A stretch of 64,000 nucleotides of DNA from Sphingomonas mali NBRC 15500 (GCF_001598415.1 NZ_BCYX01000004.1:1-64000); one strand, 5' to 3'; shown: positions 10,473 through 20,175, numbered from the stretch's first letter. Numbers and translations: made by a program. The notes: generated by a model from the sequence alone, not told the origin.

Positions 10473-10969
10473 AGAATGAAAAGCTGGCGCAGGAGCTGGA
10501 GTGGGGGCCCGCGTTCCGCTTCCCTCTCCGCACGCAGTCGGGCCGAACGCAACCAGTCCCGACAGCGGCACCCGTCGGTGCGCTCGCCCACAAAATTTCA
10601 TTTCCTCGTCCCCGGCTCGTCGGCCGACAACGCTTGCGCACTGCCGCCGAGTTCATGACGGGGCTATACGTCATCAAAAATGGCGCTTCGGGAATTGTTT
10701 CGGGCCGGAAAATGATGGCTGCGAAATGGACGCGGAGACAGCGAACTGGCTGCAGCGCCGCCTCGTCCGCCCGAATCAAGATTAGTCGAGATATCAGCGG
10801 ATCCTAGATCCGGATTCTAATATGTCCTACGCTATTTCAAGTACTTAATAGGAATTAAATAGGCTAGGCCGGACCTGGCTAACTCGCAAGGCACATCATA
10901 GCCGATTGCTGGTAGCGTTATCAGATTTCCGCTTTGTGATATCGGGGCGCAAAATGAGGGAGAGGCATA
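10473..10969. other. Divergent regulatory region between GH62 and GH43 genes
   Basis: About 500 bp without a supportable gene. The part from 10790 to 10870 is AT-rich compared with the flanks and holds an inverted repeat at 10798-10812. A GAGGGAGAGG ribosome binding site lies just before 10970. It probably carries both divergent promoters. Confidence 0.5.
10798..10812. promoter_or_regulatory. Inverted repeat, possible operator
   Basis: CGGATC-CTA-GATCCG is a perfect 6-bp inverted repeat with a 3-nt spacer, about 160 bp before the GH43 start in the AT-rich section. It could bind a dimeric regulator of the two glycosidase genes. No regulator gene lies beside it. Confidence 0.35.
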
Positions 10970-13072
10970 ATGCGGCTTGGGTCGAAATCGTCCGGACTCG
11001 TCATATCCGGGCTGGCGTCATGCCTGGCCTTTACGCTGATAGCATGTGCATCGCCCGCTTCCGCCGTGGATCGGGACGGTCCCCTGGCGCGCGCGTCCAA
11101 GGGCATGTCGACCGCGACCTGGACGCCGGATAACGGCGACGGAACGTTCACCAATCCACTGTTCTATGACGAATTTTCAGATCCGGACCTGATCCGCGTC
11201 GGCGACTGGTTCTACCTGACCGGCACCACCATGCACGCCATGCCGGGCCTGCCGATCCTGCGCTCAAAAGACTTGGTCAACTGGGAATTCGTCGCCTACG
11301 CATTGGACAAGCTCGACATCGGCCCGGCCTACCGGCTGGAGGACGGCCGGAATATCTATGGCCAGGGTATCTGGGCGCCGTCCTTCCGCTACCATAACGG
11401 CAAATTCTACATCTTCTCGAACATCAATGGCCAGATGACTCAGATGTTCACAGCGACCGATCCGAAAGGGCCGTGGACGCGCACGCCGATGAAGCGCAGC
11501 TTTCACGACCTGTCCGTCCTGTTCGACGACGACGACAAGGCCTATGTCGTCTGGGGTCACCAGGACATGCACCTGGCCCAACTTACCGATGACCTGACCG
11601 ACATCGTCCCGGGGACCGAGCATGTCCTGTTCACCGCCGATGCCGGGATGGGCGAAGGCGCGCATTTCTACAAGATCGGTGGCAAATACTACATCATCAG
11701 CGCCGAATATGCCGGCGGCTTTCGCATGCCGGCGGCGCGGGCAGACCATGTGTTCGGCCCCTATGAGGTCAACCGATCGATCAGTCTGCACGAGGACTTC
11801 GGCATGGCGTCAAGCAAGCGCCTGGGTACGCCCAAGCCACCCTTCGAGTTCTGGGGCCCCGACCCCGCCGCCAAACATAGCCTGGCGATGCACCAGGGGG
11901 GCATCGTCCAGACGCCCGAGGGCGAATGGTGGGGCTTTTCAATGATGGATTTCAATTCCGTCGGCCGGCTGACGGACTTGTCGCCGATCACCTGGAAGGA
12001 CGGCTGGCCCTATTTCGGCCTGCCGGGCAATCTGACGCGGACACCGCGGACCTGGGTTAAGCCGAAGACCGCCAGACCGCAGCCGGTGCATGTGCCCTAT
12101 CGGCGCAGCGATGACTTTTCGGCGCCGCGGCTCCAGCCGATATGGCAGTGGAACCATGTTCCGGTCGACGGCAAGTGGTCGTTGTCGGAACGGCCGGGTT
12201 TCCTGCGGCTTCACGCCTTGCCGGCGACCTCATTCTATGACGCGCGCGATACACTGACGCAGCGGGCGATCGGGCCAATGTCGACGCCGACCGTGCTGCT
12301 CGATGCGTCGAACCTGAAGCCGGGCGACACGGCCGGCCTGGGGTTGCTCAATTTGCCCTACGCCACGTTGGGCGTCGAAAAGCGCGCCGACGGGCTCGAC
12401 ATCGTCCTCTTTGACCAGCGCCCCGACAAGACAGTGCGGGTGAAGATGACCGGGACGCGCATCTGGCTTCGCGCCGACTGCGATTTTCTCACCGAACGGG
12501 CGCGCTTCAGCTACTCGTTCGACGGCGTCACCTTTGCCCCGATCGGCGACGAGGTCGAACTGTTCTACCAAACCTTCACTTTCCAGGGCATTCGCTACGG
12601 ATTGTTCAGCTACAATAGGACCGGCGCCGAGGGCGGTTTCGCCGATTTCGACAATATCCATGTCTATCAGCCGCATACCCGTGGCCTGATGCGGCCCATT
12701 CCCTATGGGCGATCGATCCGGCTGACCTCGTTTCATGCGACGACCGGACTGGCAGCGGGTCCTATGGGCTTGGCTTCGGCTGTCCCGACGCGGTTCGAGG
12801 TCGTCGACCGCAAGTTGGGCCGCGTCGCACTGCGATCGGGCCGACTTTATGTCACGGTCAGTGCAGATGGAGCGGTGACGCTTGGGGCCGGCCAATCCGG
12901 CACGGTGCAAAACTTCCAATGGATTGAAACGCCGACAGGCGAACTGGTGCTGATGTCGCTGGCTACCAACCGCTTCCTGCGCATCGATCCGCAGACCCGG
13001 GATATCCGTGCCGACAGTCCCGGCCCCATGCCCGACGACAGCGACGGCACGCGCTTTTTCTGGTCGGGATAG
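10970..13072 (+). CDS. GH43 family glycoside hydrolase (xylosidase/arabinofuranosidase type)
   Basis: Inverting exo-hydrolase acting on xylan- or arabinan-derived substrates outside the cytoplasm. It has 700 residues. A signal peptide ends in LIAC-ASPASA; the LIAC matches a lipobox (Cys26), so it may be a lipoprotein, although cleavage after ASA is also possible. The GH43 propeller spans about 60-370, with base Asp71 in FSDPDLIRVGDWFYLTGT, a pKa-tuning Asp in HDLSVLFDD, and acid Glu229 in GEGAHF. A beta-sandwich domain of the xylosidase C-terminal type follows (about 375-560). A last 120-residue beta-rich module may bind carbohydrate. ATG 10970 follows GAGGGAGAGG. It is paired with the GH62 gene. 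Confidence 0.88.
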   Translation: MRLGSKSSGLVISGLASCLAFTLIACASPASAVDRDGPLARASKGMSTATWTPDNGDGTFTNPLFYDEFSDPDLIRVGDWFYLTGTTMHAMPGLPILRSKDLVNWEFVAYALDKLDIGPAYRLEDGRNIYGQGIWAPSFRYHNGKFYIFSNINGQMTQMFTATDPKGPWTRTPMKRSFHDLSVLFDDDDKAYVVWGHQDMHLAQLTDDLTDIVPGTEHVLFTADAGMGEGAHFYKIGGKYYIISAEYAGGFRMPAARADHVFGPYEVNRSISLHEDFGMASSKRLGTPKPPFEFWGPDPAAKHSLAMHQGGIVQTPEGEWWGFSMMDFNSVGRLTDLSPITWKDGWPYFGLPGNLTRTPRTWVKPKTARPQPVHVPYRRSDDFSAPRLQPIWQWNHVPVDGKWSLSERPGFLRLHALPATSFYDARDTLTQRAIGPMSTPTVLLDASNLKPGDTAGLGLLNLPYATLGVEKRADGLDIVLFDQRPDKTVRVKMTGTRIWLRADCDFLTERARFSYSFDGVTFAPIGDEVELFYQTFTFQGIRYGLFSYNRTGAEGGFADFDNIHVYQPHTRGLMRPIPYGRSIRLTSFHATTGLAAGPMGLASAVPTRFEVVDRKLGRVALRSGRLYVTVSADGAVTLGAGQSGTVQNFQWIETPTGELVLMSLATNRFLRIDPQTRDIRADSPGPMPDDSDGTRFFWSG

Positions 13073-13377
13073 AGGGGCGCCGGCGAACAACGGCGCAACG
13101 GCTGGTGGCGATTCCCAGTCTTTCGATACCACTCCGGCCGCTGAAGGATCCGCAGGGCCGCCCGGTAGACCTCGCGTTTGCACTCTACGCTCCCTAGGCA
13201 GCGCCAGCTCCGCGTTTTTGCGCGCGGCGAGGCTCGCCCTCGCGCTCGAGATGGACGCTGAAGAGGCGATGCCTGGTCCGAACGACCGGCATGTCCATGT
13301 CCGTTTGGCCAACTTGCGGAGCTTTGTCGGGGCCGCCTAGAGTCGGCGTCGATACGGCACTGGAGAGTTGAGCGTTA
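13073..13377. other. Intergenic region, no supportable gene
   Basis: About 305 bp. A small GC hairpin (GCGCCG/CGGCGC) follows the GH43 stop but has no T-tract. Short frames here are not protein-like. A GGAGAG ribosome binding site precedes 13378. Confidence 0.4.
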
Positions 13378-15435
13378 ATGCTACGATCCAATCCGCAGCG
13401 GAATTGGGTCGCTCGGTCACGAGCGGCACTGATGGTTGTCCTGGTTCTGGCAGGCTGCGGCGAAGGAGGCAGCAGCGGCAGCTCCGGCGGAACCCCGGCG
13501 CCAACACCCACGCCGAACCCCAGCCCGACACCGACGCCCTCTCCGACACCGACCGTGGCCCTGACCGCCTCGCCCATGACGATCGCGCCCGGCGCGTCGA
13601 GTACGCTCAGCTGGACGAGCTCCGCCGGCGCGACAGGCTGCACCGCGAGCGGCGGCGCGCCGTTCGACGGCACCCAGCCCGCGAGCGGGAGCGTCACGGT
13701 AAGTCCGGTAGCGACGACCAACTACGTATTGAGCTGCACCTTCGGCTCGGGGCCGATCGCAGGCACAGCTACCGTGACAGTGGCGAGCTCACAACCGCCC
13801 GGCGGGGCGGCAGGCGCGTTCGCCAACCCGGACGACGGCAACATTCCCGACCGCGCCCTCCACCCGCTCGCCTTTCCCACCGCGACGGGCTATGGCCGCG
13901 CCACAAGTGTTCGCGCGCCCAATGCGGTGGTCTACAAGATCAACACGCTCGACGATGTCGCCAATCCGAACGACGGCAAGATCAGTTATCGCGAATGCGC
14001 CCTCGCACTGGCAGTGGCCACGCCCTATGCGATCCCTGCCGGTCGGCCCCGCTATTGCGTGTTCGACGTGGCGGGCGCGATCATTCTGCAATCACCCGCG
14101 CGCATCACCATTCCCAAAATCTACATCGCCGGCCAGACCTCCCCGGGCGGCATCGAATTCCGCCTTGGCGCCAAATACAATCCGGTAGACTCGCTGATCG
14201 ATACACGGCGTGGCGGCGATCATATGATCCTGCGCCATGTCCGGGTGCGGCTGGGCGAACATCCCGGACGACTTTCGGAGAATGGCGATCCGATCCGGCT
14301 GCAGGCCACCAGCTTCCAGATCATCGATCATGTATCGAGCATGTTCGGCACCGACGAGAGCCTCGACACCGCCTGCCAGAATTGCACGATCCAATGGTCG
14401 ATCATCGGCCCCAATATCTGTCTCAATGCCGGGCACACCTCGTCGCTGCATTGCAAGACATTCTTCCTGAAGCCGGCGTCGAATGTGACTATTGCACACA
14501 ATCTGTCTCAGCATGGCGAGCAGCGCGGCATCAACATCGCGCCGGGCTCCAACCCGCCGACGGTGGGCAATCTCGGCCAGGCCGACATCATCAACAATGT
14601 CCTCTACGATTTCATCGCCGAAACGGGACTGATCTCGAACCAATTCGGCAGCGTCTATGCAAATTATGTCGGCAACGCGAACCTGCGCGGTCCGCGCTAC
14701 AATGCCAGCGACGGCAATTATCTGATCGGCCTCTACACGCCGGGAGGTGCTTCCCCCTTCGGGTTCAACATCTATGCCCGCGACAATGTGACGCCGCGCA
14801 CTCGCGTCGCCGGTCAGTTCGGATCGACCGTGACCGATCCGTTCGTCAATGCCGCAGGTTTCATCGCGCATGTCGTACCCTCGACGATCTGCGGCGTGAC
14901 AGCCTCGGGCGCCGCCGATTGTACACGCACCGGACTGAGCGTCATCCAGAACACGGCCTATGCGCTCGCGCCGGGACGGTCTCTGACCTACGATCCGGCA
15001 CGCATTACTTCACCGGAGCAGGCGCTGCGCGACGTACTTGCATTTTCCGGCGCCGACCGCTGCCGCGACGGTCCGTGTCGTGACAATGTCGACGCCCTCT
15101 ATGTGGACGATGTCCGCACCTGCGACACGGCGCCCTGGCTGTTCCAGAACGCATGGACCTCGACTGTCGCCCAATCGGGCGGGTGGGCGATCCTGACCCA
15201 GGGGCCGGCGAAGCTCGACAGCGACAATGACGGCATGCCCGACGACTGGGAGCGCCGCTTCGTCAACACCAACCCCTATGTCTGGGATGCCAATGACGAT
15301 GCCGATGGCGACGGCTATCCCAATATCGAGGAATATCTGAACGCGCTGGCGCAGGACGACGTGCGCTATTCCGGCTTCATTGGATCAGGCACGGGGCGCG
15401 TGCCTGCCTATAATTGTGGGCGACCGATGTATTAA
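13378..15435 (+). CDS. Secreted beta-helix polysaccharide lyase-like lipoprotein
   Basis: Probable polysaccharide-degrading enzyme anchored to the outer membrane; the substrate is unknown. It has 685 residues. The layout is: lipoprotein signal with LAGC near residue 26; a Gly/Ser then Pro/Thr linker (about 30-58); an Ig-like sandwich (about 60-138); a right-handed parallel beta-helix of the pectate-lyase fold (about 150-600) with turns such as IIDHVSSMFGTDESLD and ILRHVRVRLG; and a C-terminal Asp-rich calcium-binding segment (DSDNDGMPDDWERR, then DDADGDGYPN). The helix and tail resemble the gene at 34877. GGAGAG lies before ATG 13378. It may act on pectin-like substrates together with the neighbouring glycosidases, or on the cell's own polymer. 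Confidence 0.78.
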   Translation: MLRSNPQRNWVARSRAALMVVLVLAGCGEGGSSGSSGGTPAPTPTPNPSPTPTPSPTPTVALTASPMTIAPGASSTLSWTSSAGATGCTASGGAPFDGTQPASGSVTVSPVATTNYVLSCTFGSGPIAGTATVTVASSQPPGGAAGAFANPDDGNIPDRALHPLAFPTATGYGRATSVRAPNAVVYKINTLDDVANPNDGKISYRECALALAVATPYAIPAGRPRYCVFDVAGAIILQSPARITIPKIYIAGQTSPGGIEFRLGAKYNPVDSLIDTRRGGDHMILRHVRVRLGEHPGRLSENGDPIRLQATSFQIIDHVSSMFGTDESLDTACQNCTIQWSIIGPNICLNAGHTSSLHCKTFFLKPASNVTIAHNLSQHGEQRGINIAPGSNPPTVGNLGQADIINNVLYDFIAETGLISNQFGSVYANYVGNANLRGPRYNASDGNYLIGLYTPGGASPFGFNIYARDNVTPRTRVAGQFGSTVTDPFVNAAGFIAHVVPSTICGVTASGAADCTRTGLSVIQNTAYALAPGRSLTYDPARITSPEQALRDVLAFSGADRCRDGPCRDNVDALYVDDVRTCDTAPWLFQNAWTSTVAQSGGWAILTQGPAKLDSDNDGMPDDWERRFVNTNPYVWDANDDADGDGYPNIEEYLNALAQDDVRYSGFIGSGTGRVPAYNCGRPMY

Positions 15436-15459
15436 GGGCGAGCGCCGCGGGCGCAGCCC
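15436..15459 (+). terminator. Hairpin directly after the lyase stop codon
   Basis: GGGC (15436-15439) pairs with GCCC (15456-15459), and GCGCC (15442-15446) with GGCGC (15450-15454). The stem starts at the base after the stop codon. The following sequence has only a weak T-run, so the assignment is moderate. The remaining 170 bp to the convergent methyltransferase hold nothing I can name. Confidence 0.45.
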
Positions 15460-15628
15460 AACAGTTTGAATTCGGTGGTCACAAATCGCTTTCCCTTCGC
15501 TCCGCCGAGCGATTGCTGATCCATCATATGTTCTGGTCGAGGACCTTGCCTCTCTGGTGACCAGCGAACCATCGAGCCATTGCGCTATGGGCGTTGCCGC
15601 GCTTCGGTTCGTTCGGACGCACGACCCC

Positions 15629-16579
15629 TCATGTTGAAGTGGACGCTTGGGCCCCGCGGTAGAAGGCCACAATCTCCTGGGGTGAGACGTTTCGAACCGA
15701 CCGGCGCCCCAGGAAATACACCCCGCTTGCCGCGTCCGAAGCATAAGAGGAAGGCACGCAGGCGTCGAAGAGTTGGAGCCAGCTGAAGGCGAGTTTGAAC
15801 ATTTTGCCGGCCAGCCGCGAACGGAACAGGGCTCGCGCGAAATAGTCGATCGACCAAGTGAGCTGTGTGCCCGGTCCGCCGCTGCAACCGGAATCGACCA
15901 GCTCAAACCGCCGGAATAAGAAGCGGTGTCCGCTTTCGGTGAACCGGGTGAAGTCGTAGGCACCCTCATGCACATGTTGGAGAAACGGCGTCTCGGCATA
16001 GACCAGGCCGTCGGGCTTCAGCACGCGCCAGATTTCGTCGACCACCTGCTGCGGGTCGAGGACGTGTTCGAGCACCGCCTGGATCACCACGGCATCGACC
16101 GATCGGTCGCGAAGGGGGATGCTGTGCGCGTCGGCTATGAACTGGATGTTTGGCGAGTAATAGATGTCGAAAGCGGCGATCCCCAAGTCGGGATGTTCGT
16201 AGAGTGCCGCCATGCCCTGACCTACCGTGCCGCCGCCGATGACGAGCACGAGAGGCGCATGATCGCGCGGCAGCGCGGCGATGAGTCGGTCGATATTGCG
16301 GCGCGTGCTTTTCTTCTCCGGCGAGAGGATGCGCTTGACCGCGCGCTTCAGACCCTCCGGCGTGCGGCGCCGAACCGGGCTGTCGACGTTATTCTCGGTG
16401 ACTTCCCCGACGGACAGGATCGATCGCGCAAAATCGATCAGTACCGGCACACCCTGGACCGCGGAATAGCTACAGCGGTCGTCATCGGCGCAGCGCAGCA
16501 TGGCACCATCGCCGATCAGCGGGGCGCGGGTGCGCGGGCAGCAGAAAAGTGGCTCGAGCCGATCAATTTCCACCAGCAT
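15629..16579 (-). CDS. Class I SAM-dependent methyltransferase with N-terminal zinc-ribbon-like region
   Basis: Probable methyltransferase of 316 residues. The first 50 residues look like a Trm112-type zinc ribbon (CCPRTRAPL ... CADDDRC, then YSAVQGVPVLID). The Rossmann-type core follows, with motif I VLVIGGGTVGQG (about 109-120), DAHSIPLRDRSVD and VIQAVLEHVLDP, typical of the Methyltransf_11 group found in polysaccharide loci. An AGGAGC site lies 5 nt before ATG 16579. It lies 154 bp downstream of the response regulator gene on the same strand and may belong to its operon. The substrate is not predictable; a sugar or lipid-linked sugar is the likeliest guess. Confidence 0.75.
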   Translation of the reverse strand: MLVEIDRLEPLFCCPRTRAPLIGDGAMLRCADDDRCSYSAVQGVPVLIDFARSILSVGEVTENNVDSPVRRRTPEGLKRAVKRILSPEKKSTRRNIDRLIAALPRDHAPLVLVIGGGTVGQGMAALYEHPDLGIAAFDIYYSPNIQFIADAHSIPLRDRSVDAVVIQAVLEHVLDPQQVVDEIWRVLKPDGLVYAETPFLQHVHEGAYDFTRFTESGHRFLFRRFELVDSGCSGGPGTQLTWSIDYFARALFRSRLAGKMFKLAFSWLQLFDACVPSSYASDAASGVYFLGRRSVRNVSPQEIVAFYRGAQASTST

Positions 16580-16733
16580 GTCTGCTCCTGATATGCGCGG
16601 CGCGGCTACAGGTGCCTGCGCGCAGCAAGAGCTTAGGGAATTTGGCGGTCCAAAAAATCTACCAGGCGATATACGTCGAAGGGTGGTCTGCTCTACCCCT
16701 TTGGGGGAGGACGCCCGCCGCAGTGCGAGGGAG

Positions 16734-17366
16734 TTATTGCAGCTGGTCGCGGGTGAACAGGATCGCCACTGCTGTGCGATTGTCGACGCCCAACTTCGAA
16801 TAGATGCTGTGCAGATGAATCTTCACGGTCCCCTCGGACATGGCGAGTCGGGCCGCGGCCTCCTTGTTTGAGAGCCCGTCGGCAATCAGTCGCGCTACCT
16901 CCTTCTCGCGTCGCGTCAGCAACTCGAAGGGTGAGATCCGACGCGCTGCGGCCGAGGCTCGGCTGATCGCCGGTTGGACGATGCTCGACGGCAGCCATCT
17001 CCGACCCTCAACGACATGGCGCAGACAATCGACCAGGCTCGCGGCGGAGCTCTCCTTGAGCACGATACCATATGCCCCGGCGGCGATGACCTGGATCACC
17101 TGCTCGTCGGTGATGCAGCCGGTGAGGATTACCACGCGAACCGGCCATTGCTTGCGCGCGACCTCCTTCAATACGTCGATCCCGTCACGCTCCGGCATCG
17201 AGATGTCCAGCACCGCCACGTCGGGCATATGTTCGAGGATCGCGTCGATCGCCTGCTGACCGCTGCCACAGGTGGCGACGATGTCGATATCGGTGTCGGT
17301 CGCGATCAAGTCGGCCAATCCGCGCAAGATCAAGGGATGATCGTCGCAGAGCATGAGCGAGGTCAT
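16734..17366 (-). CDS. NarL/FixJ-type response regulator
   Basis: DNA-binding output of a two-component pair, 210 residues. The receiver is complete: acidic pair Asp8-Asp9, phosphoacceptor Asp54 in VLDISMP, and Lys104 in VLKES. A C-terminal LuxR helix-turn-helix follows (LTRREKEVARLIADGLSNKE, then GTVKIHLHSIYSKLGV). Its ATG overlaps the end of the histidine kinase by 4 nt, so the two are translated together and surely paired. Targets are unknown; polysaccharide or surface genes are likely from context. Confidence 0.93.
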   Translation of the reverse strand: MTSLMLCDDHPLILRGLADLIATDTDIDIVATCGSGQQAIDAILEHMPDVAVLDISMPERDGIDVLKEVARKQWPVRVVILTGCITDEQVIQVIAAGAYGIVLKESSAASLVDCLRHVVEGRRWLPSSIVQPAISRASAAARRISPFELLTRREKEVARLIADGLSNKEAAARLAMSEGTVKIHLHSIYSKLGVDNRTAVAILFTRDQLQ

Positions 17367-18979
17367 GACGCCGCCCGCTCCAGCGGGATTTCCATGCGGA
17401 CGCTTAATCCGACGCCCTGCAGCAGGACCGCCATGCTGCCTCCCAGATTCTCGATCCGGTTGCTGAGCGACGCCGGGCGCGGCACGCCGTGCGCATTGCT
17501 CCCGGTACCATCATCGCGGATCGTCACTTCGAGCAGCTTGCCTCGGCGCCGAATCGCGATCGTCACTTCCTTGGCACCGCCATGCCGAGCGGCATTTGCG
17601 GTCGCTTCCGAGAGCGCAAGGCATAGTTCAGTGGCTATTCGATCACTTACCTCGAGACCGGGCGGGTCGATGCGGATCGCCACCCGGCAATCCCATTGCG
17701 AGCCGAGCGGCTCGACGAACATCTGGAGCTGATCCGCAAGACAATGCTTGCGATTCGACCCGGTGCGCGTCTCGGCGACAAAATGTCGAATGCGCGCCTG
17801 ATGGCTCCGCAACGTATCGCGGATATGAACCAGCGTCTCACTCGCCGGCTGGGCCATCGTGCGCTCGGCGGCACTGAGCTGGAGAACCGCCGCGGTCAGA
17901 TCCTGGAGCACGCTGTCGTGCAGGTCGCGGGCGAGCCGCACGCGCTCCTCGAGACCGGCTGCCGAGACATATTCGCACACCAGGGAGAACTGCTCGAGCT
18001 CCATCGCGATTCGTGACGCCACTATCTGAATGAACAGGGTCACGTCGCGATCGCGGTACGCCGGGTCGATCACAATCACGCTGCCACGATAACGGATCGT
18101 GCCGAAACCGGCGGCATAAGCGCAACGCCAATCCGCGCCAGCCAGAGCTCGCAGCATCTCGCGCTGTCCTCCGGTAAGTTCAACCATGGTCACGGGGCCG
18201 GGGCTGATCAGTGCCTCATCGGGCAGCACAACATGATCGGCGAAGCAAACGTTCTCGTCGCTCCAGATCGCGGCATGTACGGCAGCCTCGTCCTGATCCC
18301 GCCAGAGCACGAGGATGCGATTGGCACCCAGCACTTTCGATGCGTGGCGCAACGACGACGACAGCCAGGGCCGGTCCTCCTCCGGCACGATGTCATGCGG
18401 CCAGGAGGCGAGTTCGCGAAGGCGGGCATTGCTGCGGCTGCGATAGTTACCGAAATAGCCCAGCATGATCACCGTCACCCAGCAGAAGACCGATCGCAGG
18501 ATCAGGAAGTTAAGCTCGGACTCGCCGTCCTCGACATCGGGCACACCGACGAAGATCAGGATCGCCTGCAGCGCCAATGCGGTGGCGATCGTGCCGGTCC
18601 ATTCCCAGCGGATCGCAGCGGCGATCAGCACGAAGGTATAGAAAACGAAGAAGGGGCTTTCGAGCTCGCCCGTAATGTAGATCAGCACCGCGACGACGAG
18701 CACGTCGATCATGACGGTGAGGATGTTGAAGGCGTCCTCGATGCGGGCATGGGGCCGCACGAACAACAGGGCAAACGCATAGACGGCATAGCCGCCAAGG
18801 ATCCAATAGGCTTTATCGAGCAGGTTGGCGGGCTGGGTCGGGTCTATATAGATTGCAACCGCAGCGAAGACGGCGACGATCAACCGGCCGCCATTGATCA
18901 GATGCGCCGGGTTGGTGACATAGGGTTGTAGCGACATCGCCACACCAACGCGTCCGCGCAATTTGGCGAGGCCATTCAC
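17363..18979 (-). CDS. Membrane sensor histidine kinase (HisKA_3, NarX/DesK type)
   Basis: Autophosphorylating sensor, 538 residues. The N-terminal 180 residues hold about six membrane segments (LIVAVFAAVAIYI, LGGYAVYAFALLFV, VMIDVLVVAVLIYI, ILRSVFCWVTVIMLGYFG). A GAF-like cytosolic domain lies at about 200-330. The dimerisation/phosphoacceptor helix RLARDLHDSVLQDL has His354. A HATPase domain follows with SEATANAARHG and DDGTG. The start is GTG 18979, inside the stop of the upstream glycosyltransferase (GTGA overlap). The signal is unknown. Co-translation with a glycosyltransferase suggests it senses envelope or surface-polymer state. Confidence 0.9.
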   Translation of the reverse strand: MNGLAKLRGRVGVAMSLQPYVTNPAHLINGGRLIVAVFAAVAIYIDPTQPANLLDKAYWILGGYAVYAFALLFVRPHARIEDAFNILTVMIDVLVVAVLIYITGELESPFFVFYTFVLIAAAIRWEWTGTIATALALQAILIFVGVPDVEDGESELNFLILRSVFCWVTVIMLGYFGNYRSRSNARLRELASWPHDIVPEEDRPWLSSSLRHASKVLGANRILVLWRDQDEAAVHAAIWSDENVCFADHVVLPDEALISPGPVTMVELTGGQREMLRALAGADWRCAYAAGFGTIRYRGSVIVIDPAYRDRDVTLFIQIVASRIAMELEQFSLVCEYVSAAGLEERVRLARDLHDSVLQDLTAAVLQLSAAERTMAQPASETLVHIRDTLRSHQARIRHFVAETRTGSNRKHCLADQLQMFVEPLGSQWDCRVAIRIDPPGLEVSDRIATELCLALSEATANAARHGGAKEVTIAIRRRGKLLEVTIRDDGTGSNAHGVPRPASLSNRIENLGGSMAVLLQGVGLSVRMEIPLERAAS

Positions 18980-20175
18980 GGCAGTGGAACCGGCGCGGGG
19001 GCGCTGCCGCCGCGCGAACGGTTACTGGGCCGGGCGCTGGGTACGAGCTCGTCATACAGCGCCATCACCGCTTCCGCATGACGGTCTTCGCCGAAATGGC
19101 CCAGCGCGTGGGCCCGTGCGGCCGCGGCCAGCGCGGCATATCGGTTCTTATCGCTCAACAAATCTAGCGCGCCGACGGCCAGCGCGTGGGGGTCCTCGGG
19201 CGCGACCAGTACGCCGAGGCGACCCTCCTGCAGCGCTTCGATATTGCCGCCCGAGCGGGATGCCACGATCGGGGTGTCGACTAACATCGATTCGATTAAC
19301 GTGCGCCCGAACGGTTCGTCGACTGCGGGCACCACCAGCAGATCGCATGCCGCGATCCACTCCGCGCCGGGATAGCGGAAGCCCATCAACCGGATCGCAT
19401 CGGAGACGCCGTGGCGCTCGGCATGTTTGCGAACCACGGCCTCGTCGATCTCCAGCGGCGTGCCGAACACCAGCCCCTGCACGGGCAGGTTTGGCGCGAG
19501 CCGCCGCAGCGCGGCGACTGCCTCGACGAACAACAGGGGCCGCTTGCGCGGGATCAGCACGCCAAAGAATGCGATCAGCCGCGTGTCAGCGCTGCAGCCG
19601 AGTTCGCCGAGCAGTGCGGCGTGCATCGTCTGGCGGTCGACGCGGATATCGGTGTCGAATGGACTGTGTATCACCCGCGCGCGCCGAATGCGGGTTCCCG
19701 CCTTGCCCAAGGCGAAGGACGAGACCGAGATCACCGCGTCGGCGATGCGCGGCGCGATGAAGCGGAGACCGCGGGCATCGGGAGCGCCGCGATGGTGCCA
19801 GACCAGCTTGGCGCCTGCGCGCTTGGCCGGCAGCGCCCAGGTCGCGTGCGTGCGACCGTCATTGGTGTGCACGATGTCCACCGCGCGCTCGCGCAGCAGC
19901 CGGGCCAGCATGCCGGACGCCCGGACGATACCGAGGGCGTCGCGCAGGCCGGCGCGCTCGCCGTGTCGCGGCGCGGGCAGCAGGCCGGCGGTGGCGATAT
20001 CGACGTCGGCGTCACGCATCATCCGCGCAATCTCGCCTTGCGGTTCTTCGACCACCACCAGTGGGTCGAAACGGCTCCGATCGAGGTTGCTCAGCAAACC
20101 AAGTACCGAGATATGGCTGCCTCCGATGAGGTCCCCGCAAAAGGGAAAGCAGATTTTCGTCCGGCGCTCCGCCAC
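18976..20175 (-). CDS. GT4-type glycosyltransferase, first gene of a two-component operon
   Basis: Cytoplasmic GT-B retaining glycosyltransferase, 399 residues. It shows a glycine-rich donor-side start (CFPFCGDLIGGSHIS), HTNDGRTHATW, HHRG, the IAFFGVLIPRKRPL nucleotide-domain start, and the GT4 signature DEPFGRTLIESMLVDTPIVAS (residues near 300). It is clearly paralogous to the gene at 43912, sharing GGSH, HATW, HHRG and the DEPFGRTLIE block. GTG 20175 sits 8 nt after AGGAAAGG; GTG 20184 is an upstream alternative. The 3' end overlaps the kinase gene. It probably works on the surface polysaccharide or a glycolipid linked to the sensor. Confidence 0.86.
   Translation of the reverse strand: MAERRTKICFPFCGDLIGGSHISVLGLLSNLDRSRFDPLVVVEEPQGEIARMMRDADVDIATAGLLPAPRHGERAGLRDALGIVRASGMLARLLRERAVDIVHTNDGRTHATWALPAKRAGAKLVWHHRGAPDARGLRFIAPRIADAVISVSSFALGKAGTRIRRARVIHSPFDTDIRVDRQTMHAALLGELGCSADTRLIAFFGVLIPRKRPLLFVEAVAALRRLAPNLPVQGLVFGTPLEIDEAVVRKHAERHGVSDAIRLMGFRYPGAEWIAACDLLVVPAVDEPFGRTLIESMLVDTPIVASRSGGNIEALQEGRLGVLVAPEDPHALAVGALDLLSDKNRYAALAAAARAHALGHFGEDRHAEAVMALYDELVPSARPSNRSRGGSAPAPVPLP

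Noticed and set aside
13368..15083. 571-codon plus-strand frame overlapping the lyase gene
   Set aside because: It is Arg-rich with no domain; the +1 frame encodes a lipoprotein with clear lyase-fold motifs.
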